DNA of 64,000 bases, from contig NC_007973.1 of NCBI RefSeq assembly GCF_000196015.1, positions 248,001 to 312,000 of the forward strand. The letters are read 5' to 3'. Shown here piece after piece: positions 8,452 through 17,151 of this stretch. Each line of letters begins with the position of its first letter. The stretch's first letter is position 1. Made by a program: the position numbers and the translations under genes. This DNA is from Cupriavidus metallidurans CH34 (GTDB lineage Bacteria; Pseudomonadota; Gammaproteobacteria; Burkholderiales; Burkholderiaceae). The notes beneath the pieces are model-generated. The model did not search any database and was not told the DNA's origin. It saw only the letters and a list, made by a program, of their open reading frames with translations.

Positions 8452-8500
8452 TTGCGCGTCAGTCAGGGTGGGCCGAAGCTGGCCCGTCCAGAGGAGATAA

Positions 8501-8842
<342 letters not shown>

Positions 8843-8873
8843 CACGAGACACCCCCGGAAAGAGGTTAAGCAA

Positions 8874-10406
8874 ATGAAAACCTGGTTCAAGCGAATCCTG
8901 ACGGCCGGCGCGATGACGCTGGCGCTCGGCACGGCCGGTCTCGGCCTCTCCACCCACGCCGTGGCGCAGGACAAGCCCGCCGCGGAAGCATCGGCCGCGA
9001 CGGCGTCCGCAACCCCCGCAGCCGCCGTTGCAGCACCGGCTGCGGCCACGCCTGCCGCGGCGCCCGCCGAAGCTGCCGCCGCGCCGGCTGCCCCGGTGCC
9101 CAACAAGGGCGACACGGCCTGGCTGCTGGTCTCCACCACATTCGTGATCCTGATGACGCTGCCGGGCCTGGCGCTGTTCTACGGTGGCCTGGTCCGCTCG
9201 AAGAACATGCTGTCGGTGCTGATGCAGTGCCTGATGATCTTCTCGGTGATCTCGATCCTGTGGGCCATCTACGGCTATAGCTTCGCGTTCACGGAGGGCA
9301 ACGCCTTCTTCGGTGGCACGGACCGTCTGTTCATGAAGGGCCTGACGGTCGATGCCGTGGCCGCCACGTTCAGCAAGGGCGTGGTGGTGCCGGAACTGGG
9401 CTACTTCGCGTTCCAGTGCGCGTTCGCGGCGATCACTTGCAGCCTGATCATCGGCGCCTTCGCCGAGCGCGCCAAGTTCTCAGCGGTGCTGGTCTTCGTG
9501 GTCCTCTGGTTCACGTTCGCCTACATCCCGATGGCCCACATGGTCTGGTTCTGGCCCGGCCCGGATGCGTACACCGACGCCGCCGCAGGCACCGCCGCCA
9601 CCGCCAAGGCCGGCTGGCTGTTCCAGAAGGGCGCGCTCGATTTCGCGGGCGGCACGGTGGTGCACATCAACGCGGCCGTGGCCGGTCTGGTGGGCGCGTT
9701 CATGTTCGGCAAGCGCATCGGCTTCGGTCGTGAAGCGATCCGCCCGCACAGCCTGACCTTCACGATGGTGGGCGCCTCGCTGCTGTGGTTCGGCTGGTTC
9801 GGCTTCAACGCCGGTTCGGCCCTGGAAGCCAACGGCAGCGCCGCGCTGGCCTTCGTCAACACGCTGTTGGCCACGGCCGCCGCGGTGGTTTCCTGGACCT
9901 TCGGCGAGTGGATCGGCAAGGGCAAGCCGTCGATGCTCGGTGGCGCCTCGGGGGCTGTCGCCGGCCTGGTGGCGATTACCCCGGCCGCCGGCTTCGTTGG
10001 CCCGATGGGCTCGATCGCGATGGGCCTGATCGCCGGCCTGCTGTGCCTGTGGGGCGTGACCGGTCTGAAGCGCCTGCTGGGCATGGACGATTCGCTGGAC
10101 GTGTTCGGTGTGCACGGCGTGGGCGGTATTCTCGGCGCGCTGCTGACCGGTGTGTTCGCCGCGCCGAGCCTGGGCGGTACGGGCATCTATGACTACGTTG
10201 CCAACAAGGTGGCCGACGACTACTCGATCGCCGGTCAGGTCTGGATCCAGTTCGAAGGTGTGCTGACCACGATCGTCTGGTCCGGCGTGGTCGCGCTGGT
10301 GGCCTACAAGCTGATCGATATGCTGATTGGCCTGCGCGTGCCGGAAGAGGAAGAGCGCGAAGGTCTGGATATCACCTCGCACGGTGAAACCGCGTATGAG
10401 GTCTGA
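8874..10406 (+). CDS. amtB: Ammonium transporter AmtB
   Basis: 510 residues. A signal peptide and a long Ala/Pro-rich region (about residues 25-75) precede an eleven-helix Amt core starting DTAWLLVSTTFVILM, with family motifs ALFYGGLVRSKN, the WFWPGPDAY region, FAGGTVVHINAA (first pore His) and DVFGVHGVGGILG (second pore His). The C-terminal tail (GLRVPEEEEREGLDITSHGETAYEV) is the GlnK-docking segment. Ammonium is deprotonated and conducted through the twin-His pore. ATG 8874 was chosen because it follows GAGG and starts a normal signal; an earlier in-frame ATG at 8832 overlaps glnK. It is followed by a terminator. Confidence 0.95.
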   Translation: MKTWFKRILTAGAMTLALGTAGLGLSTHAVAQDKPAAEASAATASATPAAAVAAPAAATPAAAPAEAAAAPAAPVPNKGDTAWLLVSTTFVILMTLPGLALFYGGLVRSKNMLSVLMQCLMIFSVISILWAIYGYSFAFTEGNAFFGGTDRLFMKGLTVDAVAATFSKGVVVPELGYFAFQCAFAAITCSLIIGAFAERAKFSAVLVFVVLWFTFAYIPMAHMVWFWPGPDAYTDAAAGTAATAKAGWLFQKGALDFAGGTVVHINAAVAGLVGAFMFGKRIGFGREAIRPHSLTFTMVGASLLWFGWFGFNAGSALEANGSAALAFVNTLLATAAAVVSWTFGEWIGKGKPSMLGGASGAVAGLVAITPAAGFVGPMGSIAMGLIAGLLCLWGVTGLKRLLGMDDSLDVFGVHGVGGILGALLTGVFAAPSLGGTGIYDYVANKVADDYSIAGQVWIQFEGVLTTIVWSGVVALVAYKLIDMLIGLRVPEEEEREGLDITSHGETAYEV

Positions 10407-10462
10407 TATCTGCCAAGGTGTTGTGCTGGAGAGCTGATTGGGAATCTTCTCTCAGGAGTTTC

Positions 10463-10489
10463 GCCCCGGCCATGTGCCGGGGCTTTTTT
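10463..10489 (+). terminator. Intrinsic terminator after amtB
   Basis: An 8-bp GC-only stem GCCCCGGC/GCCGGGGC with loop CATGT followed by six T. It ends the porin-glnK-amtB transcript about 60 bp after the amtB stop. Confidence 0.9.
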
Positions 10490-10561
10490 ATTCTCGGGCT
10501 CGCCCCTCAAACGGGTGTCAGTATTCGCAGGGTGCTTAAATCGGATCTTAAAAAGTCTCAA

Positions 10562-10678
10562 TTGTCTTTAATGCCTGCGGGGCATAGAGTGCCAGTGAGG
10601 CAGTTTCCTCCACCTGCAGAACGCTCCCCGTATCTGTCAGGCCATTTGAAAGCGCGACGCCATGTCGCGCTTTTTTTT
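10562..10678 (+). ncRNA. Candidate small RNA (orphan promoter plus terminator)
   Basis: A -35-like TTGTCT (10562-10567) and a -10-like TAGAGT (10585-10590) are separated by exactly 17 bp. About 60 bases further on comes a strong intrinsic terminator: a 9-bp stem AAGCGCGAC/GTCGCGCTT and eight or more T. No credible coding frame lies between. The predicted RNA of about 80 nt (from about 10597) has the sequence TTTCCTCCACC in its 5' part, which could pair with ribosome sites. This is a structural prediction with no known family behind it; it could instead be a remnant or a late terminator of the amtB operon. Confidence 0.35.
10649..10678 (+). terminator. Strong intrinsic terminator with no assigned gene
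   Basis: Stem AAGCGCGAC/GTCGCGCTT with loop GCCAT and a run of at least eight T on the plus strand. The minus-strand side lacks a good T tract. It sits about 190 bp after the amtB terminator and about 185 bp before gshA, so it ends a transcript not accounted for by a protein gene. Confidence 0.85.
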
Positions 10679-10862
10679 GCCCATGGAGCACGCATGTAGC
10701 ACCCATGGGGCGGCGCATGGTCTCCGGACCTTTGAAATGCGTCAAACATCCCCATATCCAGATCCCTTATGCTGGGCTCCGCATATGCTTATTCAGGGCG
10801 GGCCTGCAGCCTCGTGGCCGTTCCACTACAATCGGGGCGGACAATAAAGCTGATTCATTAGG

Positions 10863-12164
10863 ATGGATATGGTCCCGCATCTCATCACCGCGCTGAACGG
10901 TCCGCTGCTCGAACTCGAGAAGAAGATCCTGGACGCCACACCGTCCATCGAGCGCTGGTTCAGGCTGGAATGGCAGGAGCATACTCCGCCGTTCTATTGT
11001 TCCGTGGACCTGCGCAACGCCGGCTTCAAGCTGGCGCCGGTCGACACCAACCTGTTCCCGGGCGGTTTCAACAACCTCGCGCCCGAAATGCTGCCGCTGG
11101 CGGTCCAGGCCGCCATGGCCGCGATCGAGAAGATCTGCCCGGACGCCAAGAACCTGCTGCTGATTCCCGAGCGCCACACCCGCAACATGTTCTATCTGCA
11201 GAACGTGGCGCGGCTGTCGCTGATCATGCGCCAGGCGGGCCTCAATGTGCGCCTGGGCTCGCTGTCCGAGGAAATCACCGAACCCACGCCGATCGAGCTG
11301 CCCGACGGCCAGACGCTGGTGGTGGAGCCGCTCGCGCGCCTTGGCGCCAAGGGCCGCCGGCTGGGCCTGAAGGATTTCGATCCTTGCTCGATCCTGCTGA
11401 ATAACGACCTGTCGGCCGGGATTCCGCCGATCCTGGAGAACATCAACGAGCAGTACCTGCTGCCGCCGTTGCATGCCGGCTGGTCCACCCGCCGCAAGAG
11501 CAGCCACTTCGCCGCCTATGACGAGGTGGCCAAGAAGTTCGCCAAGCTGATCGACATCGACCCGTGGATGGTGAATCCGTATTTCGCGCGGCAGACTGGC
11601 GTGAATTTCCATGAGCGCATCGGCGAGGAAGAGCTGGCTGACGCGGTGGAAGGCGTGCTCAAGAAGATCGCGAAAAAGTACCGCGAGTACGGCATCAAGG
11701 AAACGCCCTACGTGGTGGTCAAGGCCGACGCCGGCACCTACGGCATGGGCATCATGACCGTGCGCGACCCGTCCGAGGTGAAGGGCCTGAACCGCAAGGA
11801 GCGCAACAAGATGAGTGTCGTGAAGGAGGGCCTCGAGGTCTCCGACGTCATCATCCAGGAAGGTGTGCACACCTTCGAAAAGGTCAACGACGCGGTGGCG
11901 GAGCCGGTGGTCTACATGATCGACCGCTACGTGGTGGGCGGCTTCTACCGCGTGCACACGGGCCGTGGCATCGACGAGAACCTGAACGCGCCGGGCATGC
12001 ACTTCGTGCCGCTGGCCTTCGCGCCGAACGGTATGCCGGACAGCCACGCCAAGCCGGGCGCGGCCGTGCCGAACCGCTTCTACATGTATGGCGTGGTGGC
12101 GCGCCTGGCCCTGCTGGCCGCGTCGCTGGAACTCGAGAAGACCGACCCGAATCCGATCCTCTGA
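10863..12164 (+). CDS. gshA: Glutamate-cysteine ligase (proteobacterial type)
   Basis: 433 residues. This is the ATP-grasp-like gamma-glutamylcysteine synthetase type found in beta-proteobacteria, unrelated in length and sequence to E. coli GshA. It joins glutamate and cysteine in the first step of glutathione synthesis. Recognisable stretches are FKLAPVDTNLFPGGFNNL, LLLIPERHTRNMFYLQN, PPLHAGWSTRRKSSHF and VVKADAGTYGMGIMTV. The ATG at 10863 has AGG very close to it; the in-frame ATG at 10869 has better spacing to that site, so translation may start two codons later. A TACAAT -10-like box lies at 10827-10832. gshB follows after 24 bp. Confidence 0.93.
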   Translation: MDMVPHLITALNGPLLELEKKILDATPSIERWFRLEWQEHTPPFYCSVDLRNAGFKLAPVDTNLFPGGFNNLAPEMLPLAVQAAMAAIEKICPDAKNLLLIPERHTRNMFYLQNVARLSLIMRQAGLNVRLGSLSEEITEPTPIELPDGQTLVVEPLARLGAKGRRLGLKDFDPCSILLNNDLSAGIPPILENINEQYLLPPLHAGWSTRRKSSHFAAYDEVAKKFAKLIDIDPWMVNPYFARQTGVNFHERIGEEELADAVEGVLKKIAKKYREYGIKETPYVVVKADAGTYGMGIMTVRDPSEVKGLNRKERNKMSVVKEGLEVSDVIIQEGVHTFEKVNDAVAEPVVYMIDRYVVGGFYRVHTGRGIDENLNAPGMHFVPLAFAPNGMPDSHAKPGAAVPNRFYMYGVVARLALLAASLELEKTDPNPIL

Positions 12165-12188
12165 TTCGTAACGCCCCTGCAATCCACC

Positions 12189-13142
12189 ATGCGCATTCTG
12201 TTCATTACCGACCCGCTGGAGACCTTCAAGACCTACAAGGACTCCACCTTCGCCATGATGACCGAGGCGGCGGCGCGCGGGCACGAGCTGTTCTTCTGCC
12301 TGCAATCGCAGCTTTCGCTGTCGGCCAACGTCGTGGAGGCAATGGTGCGGCCGCTGGAGCTGACCGACGACGCCCAGGCCTGGTACCGGCTGGGCGATGC
12401 CGCGCTGATGCCGCTGTCCGCGTTCGATGCGGTGCTGATGCGCAAGGATCCGCCGTTCGACATGGAGTACGTGACCAGCACCTGGTTGCTGGAACTGGCC
12501 GAGGCGCAGGGCGCGCGCGTCTTCAACAAGCCGCGCGCGATTCGGGACCACTCGGAGAAACTGGCGATCGGCCAGCATCCGCAGTTCATCACGCCGACGC
12601 TGGTGACGCGCGATGCCGGCCGGATCCGCGAATTCCATGCCGAGCATAAGGACATCATCGTCAAGCCGCTGGACGGCATGGGCGGCATGGGTGTGTTCCG
12701 GGTAGGCGCCGACGCCATGAACCTGGGTGCGATCGTCGAGACGCTTGGCGACAATGGCGCGCGCACGCTGATGGTCCAGCGCTATATCCCGGCGATCAAG
12801 GACGGCGACAAGCGCATTCTGCTGATCGGCGGCAAGCCGGTGCCGTATTCGCTGGCGCGGATTCCGCAGGGCACCGAGATTCGCGGCAACCTGGCCGCCG
12901 GCGGGGTGGGGCGGGCGCAGGAGTTGAGCGCGCGCGATCGCGAGATCGCCGAAACCCTGGCGCCCGGACTTTGGAAGCAGGGCTTGCTGCTGGTAGGGCT
13001 GGACGTGATCGGCGACTACCTGACCGAAGTAAATGTGACGAGTCCGACCTGTTTTCAGGAGATCGCCCAGCAGACCGGTTTCAATGTCGCAGGCATGTTC
13101 ATCGACGCGCTGGAGCAGGCTGTAGCCGCCGACCGTCGCTGA
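12189..13142 (+). CDS. gshB: Glutathione synthetase
   Basis: 317 residues, normal for the bacterial ATP-grasp enzyme that adds glycine to gamma-glutamylcysteine. It begins MRILFITDPLETFKTYKDST (GshB N-terminal domain), with MRKDPPFDMEYV, NKPRAIRDHSEKL, KPLDGMGGMGVFRV (glycine-rich ATP loop) and GLDVIGDYLTEVNVTSPTCF near the C terminus (metal-binding Glu and Asn). It is 24 bp downstream of gshA, so both glutathione steps are co-transcribed. The gene ahead is the PTS EIIA, after a gap of about 125 bp. Confidence 0.96.
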   Translation: MRILFITDPLETFKTYKDSTFAMMTEAAARGHELFFCLQSQLSLSANVVEAMVRPLELTDDAQAWYRLGDAALMPLSAFDAVLMRKDPPFDMEYVTSTWLLELAEAQGARVFNKPRAIRDHSEKLAIGQHPQFITPTLVTRDAGRIREFHAEHKDIIVKPLDGMGGMGVFRVGADAMNLGAIVETLGDNGARTLMVQRYIPAIKDGDKRILLIGGKPVPYSLARIPQGTEIRGNLAAGGVGRAQELSARDREIAETLAPGLWKQGLLLVGLDVIGDYLTEVNVTSPTCFQEIAQQTGFNVAGMFIDALEQAVAADRR

Positions 13143-13266
13143 CGGTCTCCAACCGCCGCCGGTCGCCGCCGATGTTCAGGCGCCACAGTTGGCGCGGCGG
13201 GCGGGGCTGCGGATTGGGCGGTCAGGCTGCCTGCTACAATTCGGGCAGTCCAACGGATTCACCATC

Positions 13267-13722
13267 ATGGCAGGAATTCTGATCATCGCTCATGCGCCAC
13301 TGGCTTCGGCGCTGCGCGATTGCGCTGGCCACGTCTACTGCGGCCAGCCGCAGCGGGTGGAGGCGATCGACGTTATCGCCGATGCCGACCCTGCGGCGGT
13401 GCTGGCCGAGGCGCGGAAGCGTCTCGCAGACGTTTGCGAAGAGAACGGCGCCCTGGTGCTGACCGATATCTTCGGCGCTACGCCTGCCAATATCGCCGCG
13501 CGGCTTGCCGAGCCGGGTCGGGTCAAGGTGCTGGCCGGTGTCAACCTGCCGATGCTCGTGCGCGCTATCTGCTATCGGACGGAGAAGCTCGACCAGCTTG
13601 CCACCAAGGCCTTGGCCGGAGGCGCCCAGGGCGTGCTGCAAATCGGCACGACCGCCGTCCAGAACCAAACCGCAAATCATCCCGACAAATATGCTGCAGA
13701 GGGACACCACCATCATCAATAA
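13267..13722 (+). CDS. PTS system EIIA component, mannose family
   Basis: 151 residues. The EIIA-Man fold is seen in the start MAGILIIAHAPLASALRDCA, where His9 is the expected phosphorylation site, and in VLTDIFGATPANIAARL. No EIIB or EIIC partner is nearby; instead the gene overlaps HPr and precedes EI, the arrangement of the regulatory (non-transporting) PTS of beta-proteobacteria, which influences regulators such as PHB or nitrogen control. The start at 13267 was chosen over upstream codons because the family begins here. The last residues include a run of four His. A TACAAT -10-like box at 13235-13240 could start the operon. Confidence 0.88.
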   Translation: MAGILIIAHAPLASALRDCAGHVYCGQPQRVEAIDVIADADPAAVLAEARKRLADVCEENGALVLTDIFGATPANIAARLAEPGRVKVLAGVNLPMLVRAICYRTEKLDQLATKALAGGAQGVLQIGTTAVQNQTANHPDKYAAEGHHHHQ

Positions 13723-13960
13723 GCTCGGGCTTCATGCCCGCGCATCCGCCAAGCTCACGCAGTTGGCAGGTAGCTTCAACAGCCAGGTCAAGATGTCCCG
13801 TAACGGCCGCCAGGTCGACGCCAAGAGCATCATGGGCGTGATGATGCTGGCAGCCGGAATTGGATCGACGGTCTCGATCGAGACTGACGGCCCTGACGAG
13901 CAGGAGGCGATGGATGCGCTGCTGGCGCTGATCGCCAACCGCTTCGGCGAAGGCGAGTGA
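13691..13960 (+). CDS. ptsH: Phosphocarrier protein HPr
   Basis: 89 residues. HPr passes phosphate from EI to EIIA through His15 (motif NKLGLHARASAKL) and carries Ser46 in the VDAKSIMGVMML segment, the site used by HPr kinase in many proteobacteria. The ATG at 13691 lies inside the end of the EIIA gene, an overlap of 32 bp in another frame, with only a weak ribosome site, which suggests translational coupling. EI follows 50 bp downstream. An NPr-like role in a regulatory PTS is also possible. Confidence 0.93.
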   Translation: MLQRDTTIINKLGLHARASAKLTQLAGSFNSQVKMSRNGRQVDAKSIMGVMMLAAGIGSTVSIETDGPDEQEAMDALLALIANRFGEGE

Positions 13961-14010
13961 AGTTCGACGGTAATCCAGGCTTTTTCTAAACGTTCCTGAC
14001 GGAGCGGTTC

Positions 14011-15768
14011 ATGCCCTTTGCCTTGCACGGCATTCCGGTTTCTCGTGGGGTCGCCATCGGGCGAGCCCATATTCTTGCGCCGGCTGCGCTGGATGTGTCG
14101 CACTACCTGGTCGATGAAGACCGGCTCGAAGCCGAGGTGGAGCGATTGCGTTCGGCACGCGCCGCGGTGCGGGCCGAGCTGATCACGCTCAAGCGTGACC
14201 TGCCGCGCGACGCGCCGGAGGAAATGGGGGCATTTCTCGATGTCCACGCGATGATCCTCGACGACGAGGCCCTGTCGCGCGAACCCGAGACGCTGATTCT
14301 CCAACGCCGCTATAACGCCGAGTGGGCCCTGACCACGCGACTCGAAGAACTGATGCGTCAGTTCGACGAGATCGAGGACGAGTATCTGCGCGAGCGCAAG
14401 GCCGACATCGAGCAGGTGGTGGAGCGGATCCTGAAGGTGCTGGCCGGAGCGCCCGTGCTGGCGCCGGCGCCCGTGCCGACGCTCGCGCCGGATGGCGAGG
14501 CCACGCCGGGGGTGATCGTGGTGGCCCACGACATCGGCCCGGCCGACATGCTCCAGTTCAAGCACACCGTGTTCCACGGTTTCGTGACGGACCTGGGCGG
14601 CCGTACATCGCACACGGCTATCGTCGCGCGCAGTCTCGACATCCCCGCCGCGGTGGGCGTCAAGAACGCGAGCGAACTGATCCGTCAGGACGACTGGATC
14701 ATCATCGATGGCGATGCCGGCCTGGTGATCGTCGATCCGTCGGCCATCATTCTCGAAGAGTATCGGCACCGCCAGAGCGAGCGCGCGCTCGAGAAGAAGC
14801 GCCTGCAGCGGCTGCGCCACATGCCGGCGGTGACGCTGGACGGGCTCGAGATCGAACTGCTGGCCAATATCGAGATGGCGGAGGATGCCGGTGCGGCGCT
14901 GTCCGCCGGCGCCGTCGGGGTGGGGCTGTTCCGGTCCGAATTCCTGTTCATGAACCGGCGCGACGAGCTGCCGGATGAAGACGAGCAATTTCACGCGTAT
15001 CGCAACGCCGTGGAAGCGATGCACGGGCTGCCGGTCACGATTCGGACCATCGACATCGGCGCCGACAAGCCGCTCGACGGCCGTGGCGACGACTTCGAGA
15101 CCGCGCTGAACCCCGCACTGGGTTTGCGCGCGATCCGCTGGTCGTTGTCAGAGCCGGGGATGTTCCTGACCCAGTTGCGGGCGTTGCTGCGCGCTTCCGC
15201 GTTCGGCCCGGTCCGGATTCTGATCCCGATGCTGGCTCACGCCGGTGAGATCGACCAGACGCTGGACCTGATCGAGCAAGCCAAGCGCCAGCTCGACGAA
15301 CGCGGCCTGCCGTACGACCCGGGTATCAAGGTCGGGGCGATGATTGAGATCCCGGCTGCCGTGCTGCTGCTGCCGCTGTTCCTCAAGCGCATGGACTTCC
15401 TGTCCATCGGCACCAATGACCTGATCCAGTACACGCTGGCGATCGACCGCGCCGACAATGCCGTGGCGCACCTCTACGACCCGCTTCACCCGGCCGTGCT
15501 GCAGCTGATTGCCCGGACGATCCGCGAAGCCAACCATGCGGGCGTGCCCGTCGCCGTGTGTGGCGAGATGGCGGGGGATCCGGCGATGACCCGGCTGCTG
15601 CTGGGCATGGGACTACGCGAGTTCTCGATGCACCCGGCGCAATTGCTGCGGGTGAAGCAGGAAGTCATCCATGCGGACTGCGAGCGCCTGAGCAAGGCGG
15701 TCGACCAGATCCTGAACTGCTATGAACCGGACGAGCTTACGGCCGCGTTGAAGCAACTGACAGCGTGA
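14011..15768 (+). CDS. ptsI: Phosphoenolpyruvate-protein phosphotransferase (Enzyme I)
   Basis: 585 residues, the usual size of EI. It takes phosphate from PEP and hands it to HPr. Visible parts are the N-terminal HPr-binding helices, the swivel domain with the GGRTSHTAIVARSLDIPAAVG active site (His201), and the PEP-binding barrel with GLFRSEFLFMNR, the FLSIGTNDLIQYTLAIDR segment and VAVCGEMAGDP containing the catalytic Cys. It has no GAF domain, so it is EI rather than EI-Ntr. A GGAG ribosome site precedes the ATG. It is last in the EIIA-ptsH-ptsI operon and is followed by a terminator. Confidence 0.96.
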   Translation: MPFALHGIPVSRGVAIGRAHILAPAALDVSHYLVDEDRLEAEVERLRSARAAVRAELITLKRDLPRDAPEEMGAFLDVHAMILDDEALSREPETLILQRRYNAEWALTTRLEELMRQFDEIEDEYLRERKADIEQVVERILKVLAGAPVLAPAPVPTLAPDGEATPGVIVVAHDIGPADMLQFKHTVFHGFVTDLGGRTSHTAIVARSLDIPAAVGVKNASELIRQDDWIIIDGDAGLVIVDPSAIILEEYRHRQSERALEKKRLQRLRHMPAVTLDGLEIELLANIEMAEDAGAALSAGAVGVGLFRSEFLFMNRRDELPDEDEQFHAYRNAVEAMHGLPVTIRTIDIGADKPLDGRGDDFETALNPALGLRAIRWSLSEPGMFLTQLRALLRASAFGPVRILIPMLAHAGEIDQTLDLIEQAKRQLDERGLPYDPGIKVGAMIEIPAAVLLLPLFLKRMDFLSIGTNDLIQYTLAIDRADNAVAHLYDPLHPAVLQLIARTIREANHAGVPVAVCGEMAGDPAMTRLLLGMGLREFSMHPAQLLRVKQEVIHADCERLSKAVDQILNCYEPDELTAALKQLTA

Positions 15769-15778
15769 CGCCACCCTG

Positions 15779-15803
15779 AAACCCTGAAGATTTCAGGGTT
15801 TTT
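15779..15803 (+). terminator. Intrinsic terminator after ptsI
   Basis: A 10-bp stem AAACCCTGAA/TTCAGGGTTT with a GAT loop and a T run directly after, starting 11 bp past the ptsI stop codon. Confidence 0.88.
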
Positions 15804-15913
15804 AGGGTGCGAATGTGGCGTCGTTTGCGGCACTCGCGTGTCTGGAAGTGGCTTTTTAATCGCTTAAATTCCTTGATTTGTGATGTATGCGGGTAGTCCG
15901 TTACAAGTGCATT

Positions 15914-15932
15914 AATGGGAATTGTTATCATT
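15914..15932 (+). promoter_or_regulatory. Fur-box-like operator upstream of bfd
   Basis: AATGGGAATTGTTATCATT is a 19-bp near-palindrome that matches the Fur consensus AATGATAATTATTATCATT at 16 of 19 positions. It lies about 70 bp before the bfd start codon, in an AT-rich stretch that is unusual for this window and is where a promoter should be. Iron-dependent control of bfd is well established in other proteobacteria. Confidence 0.65.
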
Positions 15933-16004
15933 TCTGATCTCTGATATTCTGCCTCTCATCGCGTGCGGCATGCCGGTGCCGACGCTGCCCCCAAGGAGGC
16001 TTTT

Positions 16005-16310
16005 GTGTACGTCTGCATCTGCAACCAGGTCACCGATCATGAAATCCATGGCGCCGCCCACCTCGGCGTGTCGACGATGGATGAGCTGGCGGAAACGCTC
16101 GGCGTTGGGACCTGCTGCGGCCGTTGCCGCGAATGCGCGCAGCAAGTGCTGTGCGAAGGCGTCGCTGCGGTGAAGACCGTGAGGTCTTCAAGTATGGCTA
16201 CGATCAAAGTTGTCGAAATTTCATCCTGTTCGACGACTACGTCACATGCCATAATGGACGCTCGGGACCCGGCAGTCGCGAACGACCGGCGTACAGCGCT
16301 GGTTGCCTGA
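16005..16310 (+). CDS. bfd: Bacterioferritin-associated ferredoxin
   Basis: 101 residues starting at a GTG preceded by a strong AAGGAGG seven bases upstream. The N-terminal half has the BFD [2Fe-2S] fold with Cys-Ile-Cys near the start (VYVCICNQVTDHEI) and GTCCGRCREC about 32 residues later, giving four Cys ligands. Bfd reduces ferric iron in bacterioferritin so that it can be released. The protein is some 30 residues longer than classic Bfd (60-75), with a Ser/Thr-rich tail. The Fur-like box upstream fits induction under iron starvation. bfr lies 145 bp downstream. Confidence 0.88.
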   Translation: MYVCICNQVTDHEIHGAAHLGVSTMDELAETLGVGTCCGRCRECAQQVLCEGVAAVKTVRSSSMATIKVVEISSCSTTTSHAIMDARDPAVANDRRTALVA

Positions 16311-16455
16311 TTCGAATACCGCAGAATTACCCAAAGAACGCGTGCATTGAGAGCGCGCCCACGGACGAAAGTCCGAGGCGCGCTTTCTTGTATTTGCGGT
16401 CTTTGTCATTCGTGCCGCTGCCTGGGTCCGTTGTCGTTTGCAACAGGAGCCCTGT

Positions 16456-16935
16456 ATGAAAGGTGACAAGAAGGTCATCCAGCATTTGAACGCGCAGCTG
16501 AAGAACGAACTCACCGCGATCAACCAATATTTCCTGCACGCCCGCATGTATCGCCACTGGGGGCTGAAGAAGCTCGGCGACGTGGAGTACAAGGAATCCA
16601 TCGGCGAAATGAAGCACGCCGATCGCCTGATCGAGCGCATTCTGATGCTCGACGGCCTGCCCAACCTGCAGGACCTGCACAAGCTGCTCCTCGGCGAAGA
16701 CACGCCCGAAATGCTCAAGTGCGACCTGAAGCTGGAGCAGGGTGCTCACGCCACCGTCAAGGAAGGCATTGCGTACTGCGAATCGGTTGGTGACTACGTC
16801 AGCCGCGAAATCCTGGTCGATATCCTCACGGACACCGAGGAGCACATCGAGTACCTGGAGACGCAGCTTGACCTGATCGACAAGGTCGGCCTGCCGAACT
16901 ACCTGCAGTCTCAGATGGAGCCGGGCGAGCAGTAA
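16456..16935 (+). CDS. bfr: Bacterioferritin
   Basis: 159 residues, full length. The protein starts [20 protein letters not shown] and has the ferroxidase ligands Glu and His in [20 protein letters not shown] and in [15 protein letters not shown], plus the heme-binding Met in the [12 protein letters not shown] helix. It forms a 24-subunit heme shell that oxidises and stores iron. A CAGGAG ribosome site lies ten bases before the ATG. It sits directly downstream of its redox partner bfd, although the Fur box suggests that the two are not always transcribed together. Confidence 0.96.
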   Translation: MKGDKKVIQHLNAQLKNELTAINQYFLHARMYRHWGLKKLGDVEYKESIGEMKHADRLIERILMLDGLPNLQDLHKLLLGEDTPEMLKCDLKLEQGAHATVKEGIAYCESVGDYVSREILVDILTDTEEHIEYLETQLDLIDKVGLPNYLQSQMEPGEQ

Positions 16936-17151
16936 GCGCGCAGGCAAAGGATTGGCCGCCGCGCGCGTCGCGATGACGCGCGGCGACGGCTGGTCAGAAG
17001 CGCGGCGTTTCGAGACGTCGCGCCCGAATGCGTGATCGGTTAGTAACCGTTCTCATTCGGATTCTTGTACTCATCCAGCTGTATCAGCATGGACGGTCCG
17101 CGCCGGTGGGCTCCAGCGCCGGATCGTCCATCGTCCGCAGCCCGGGGGGAC

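Noticed and set aside
8467..8487. GGGCC/GGCCC hairpin between the porin gene and glnK
   Set aside because: Short stem with no T tract; it may affect mRNA stability, but nothing supports a terminator or riboswitch.
10418..10699. 93-codon frame across the region between amtB and gshA
   Set aside because: It runs through two intrinsic terminators and has no ribosome site.
10767..12647. 626-codon open frame antisense to gshA and gshB
   Set aside because: Composition (His/Arg/Gln-rich) is that of a shadow frame over two well-supported genes.
16953..16989. GC-rich inverted repeat after bfr
   Set aside because: The stem is imperfect and no T run follows on either strand, so I do not call it a terminator.
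17041..17130. Two tiny minus-strand frames after moeB (15-16 residues) and a vaguely Fur-like AATGAGAAC stretch
   Set aside because: Both peptides are too short to support and lack ribosome sites; the Fur-like match is only half a site.
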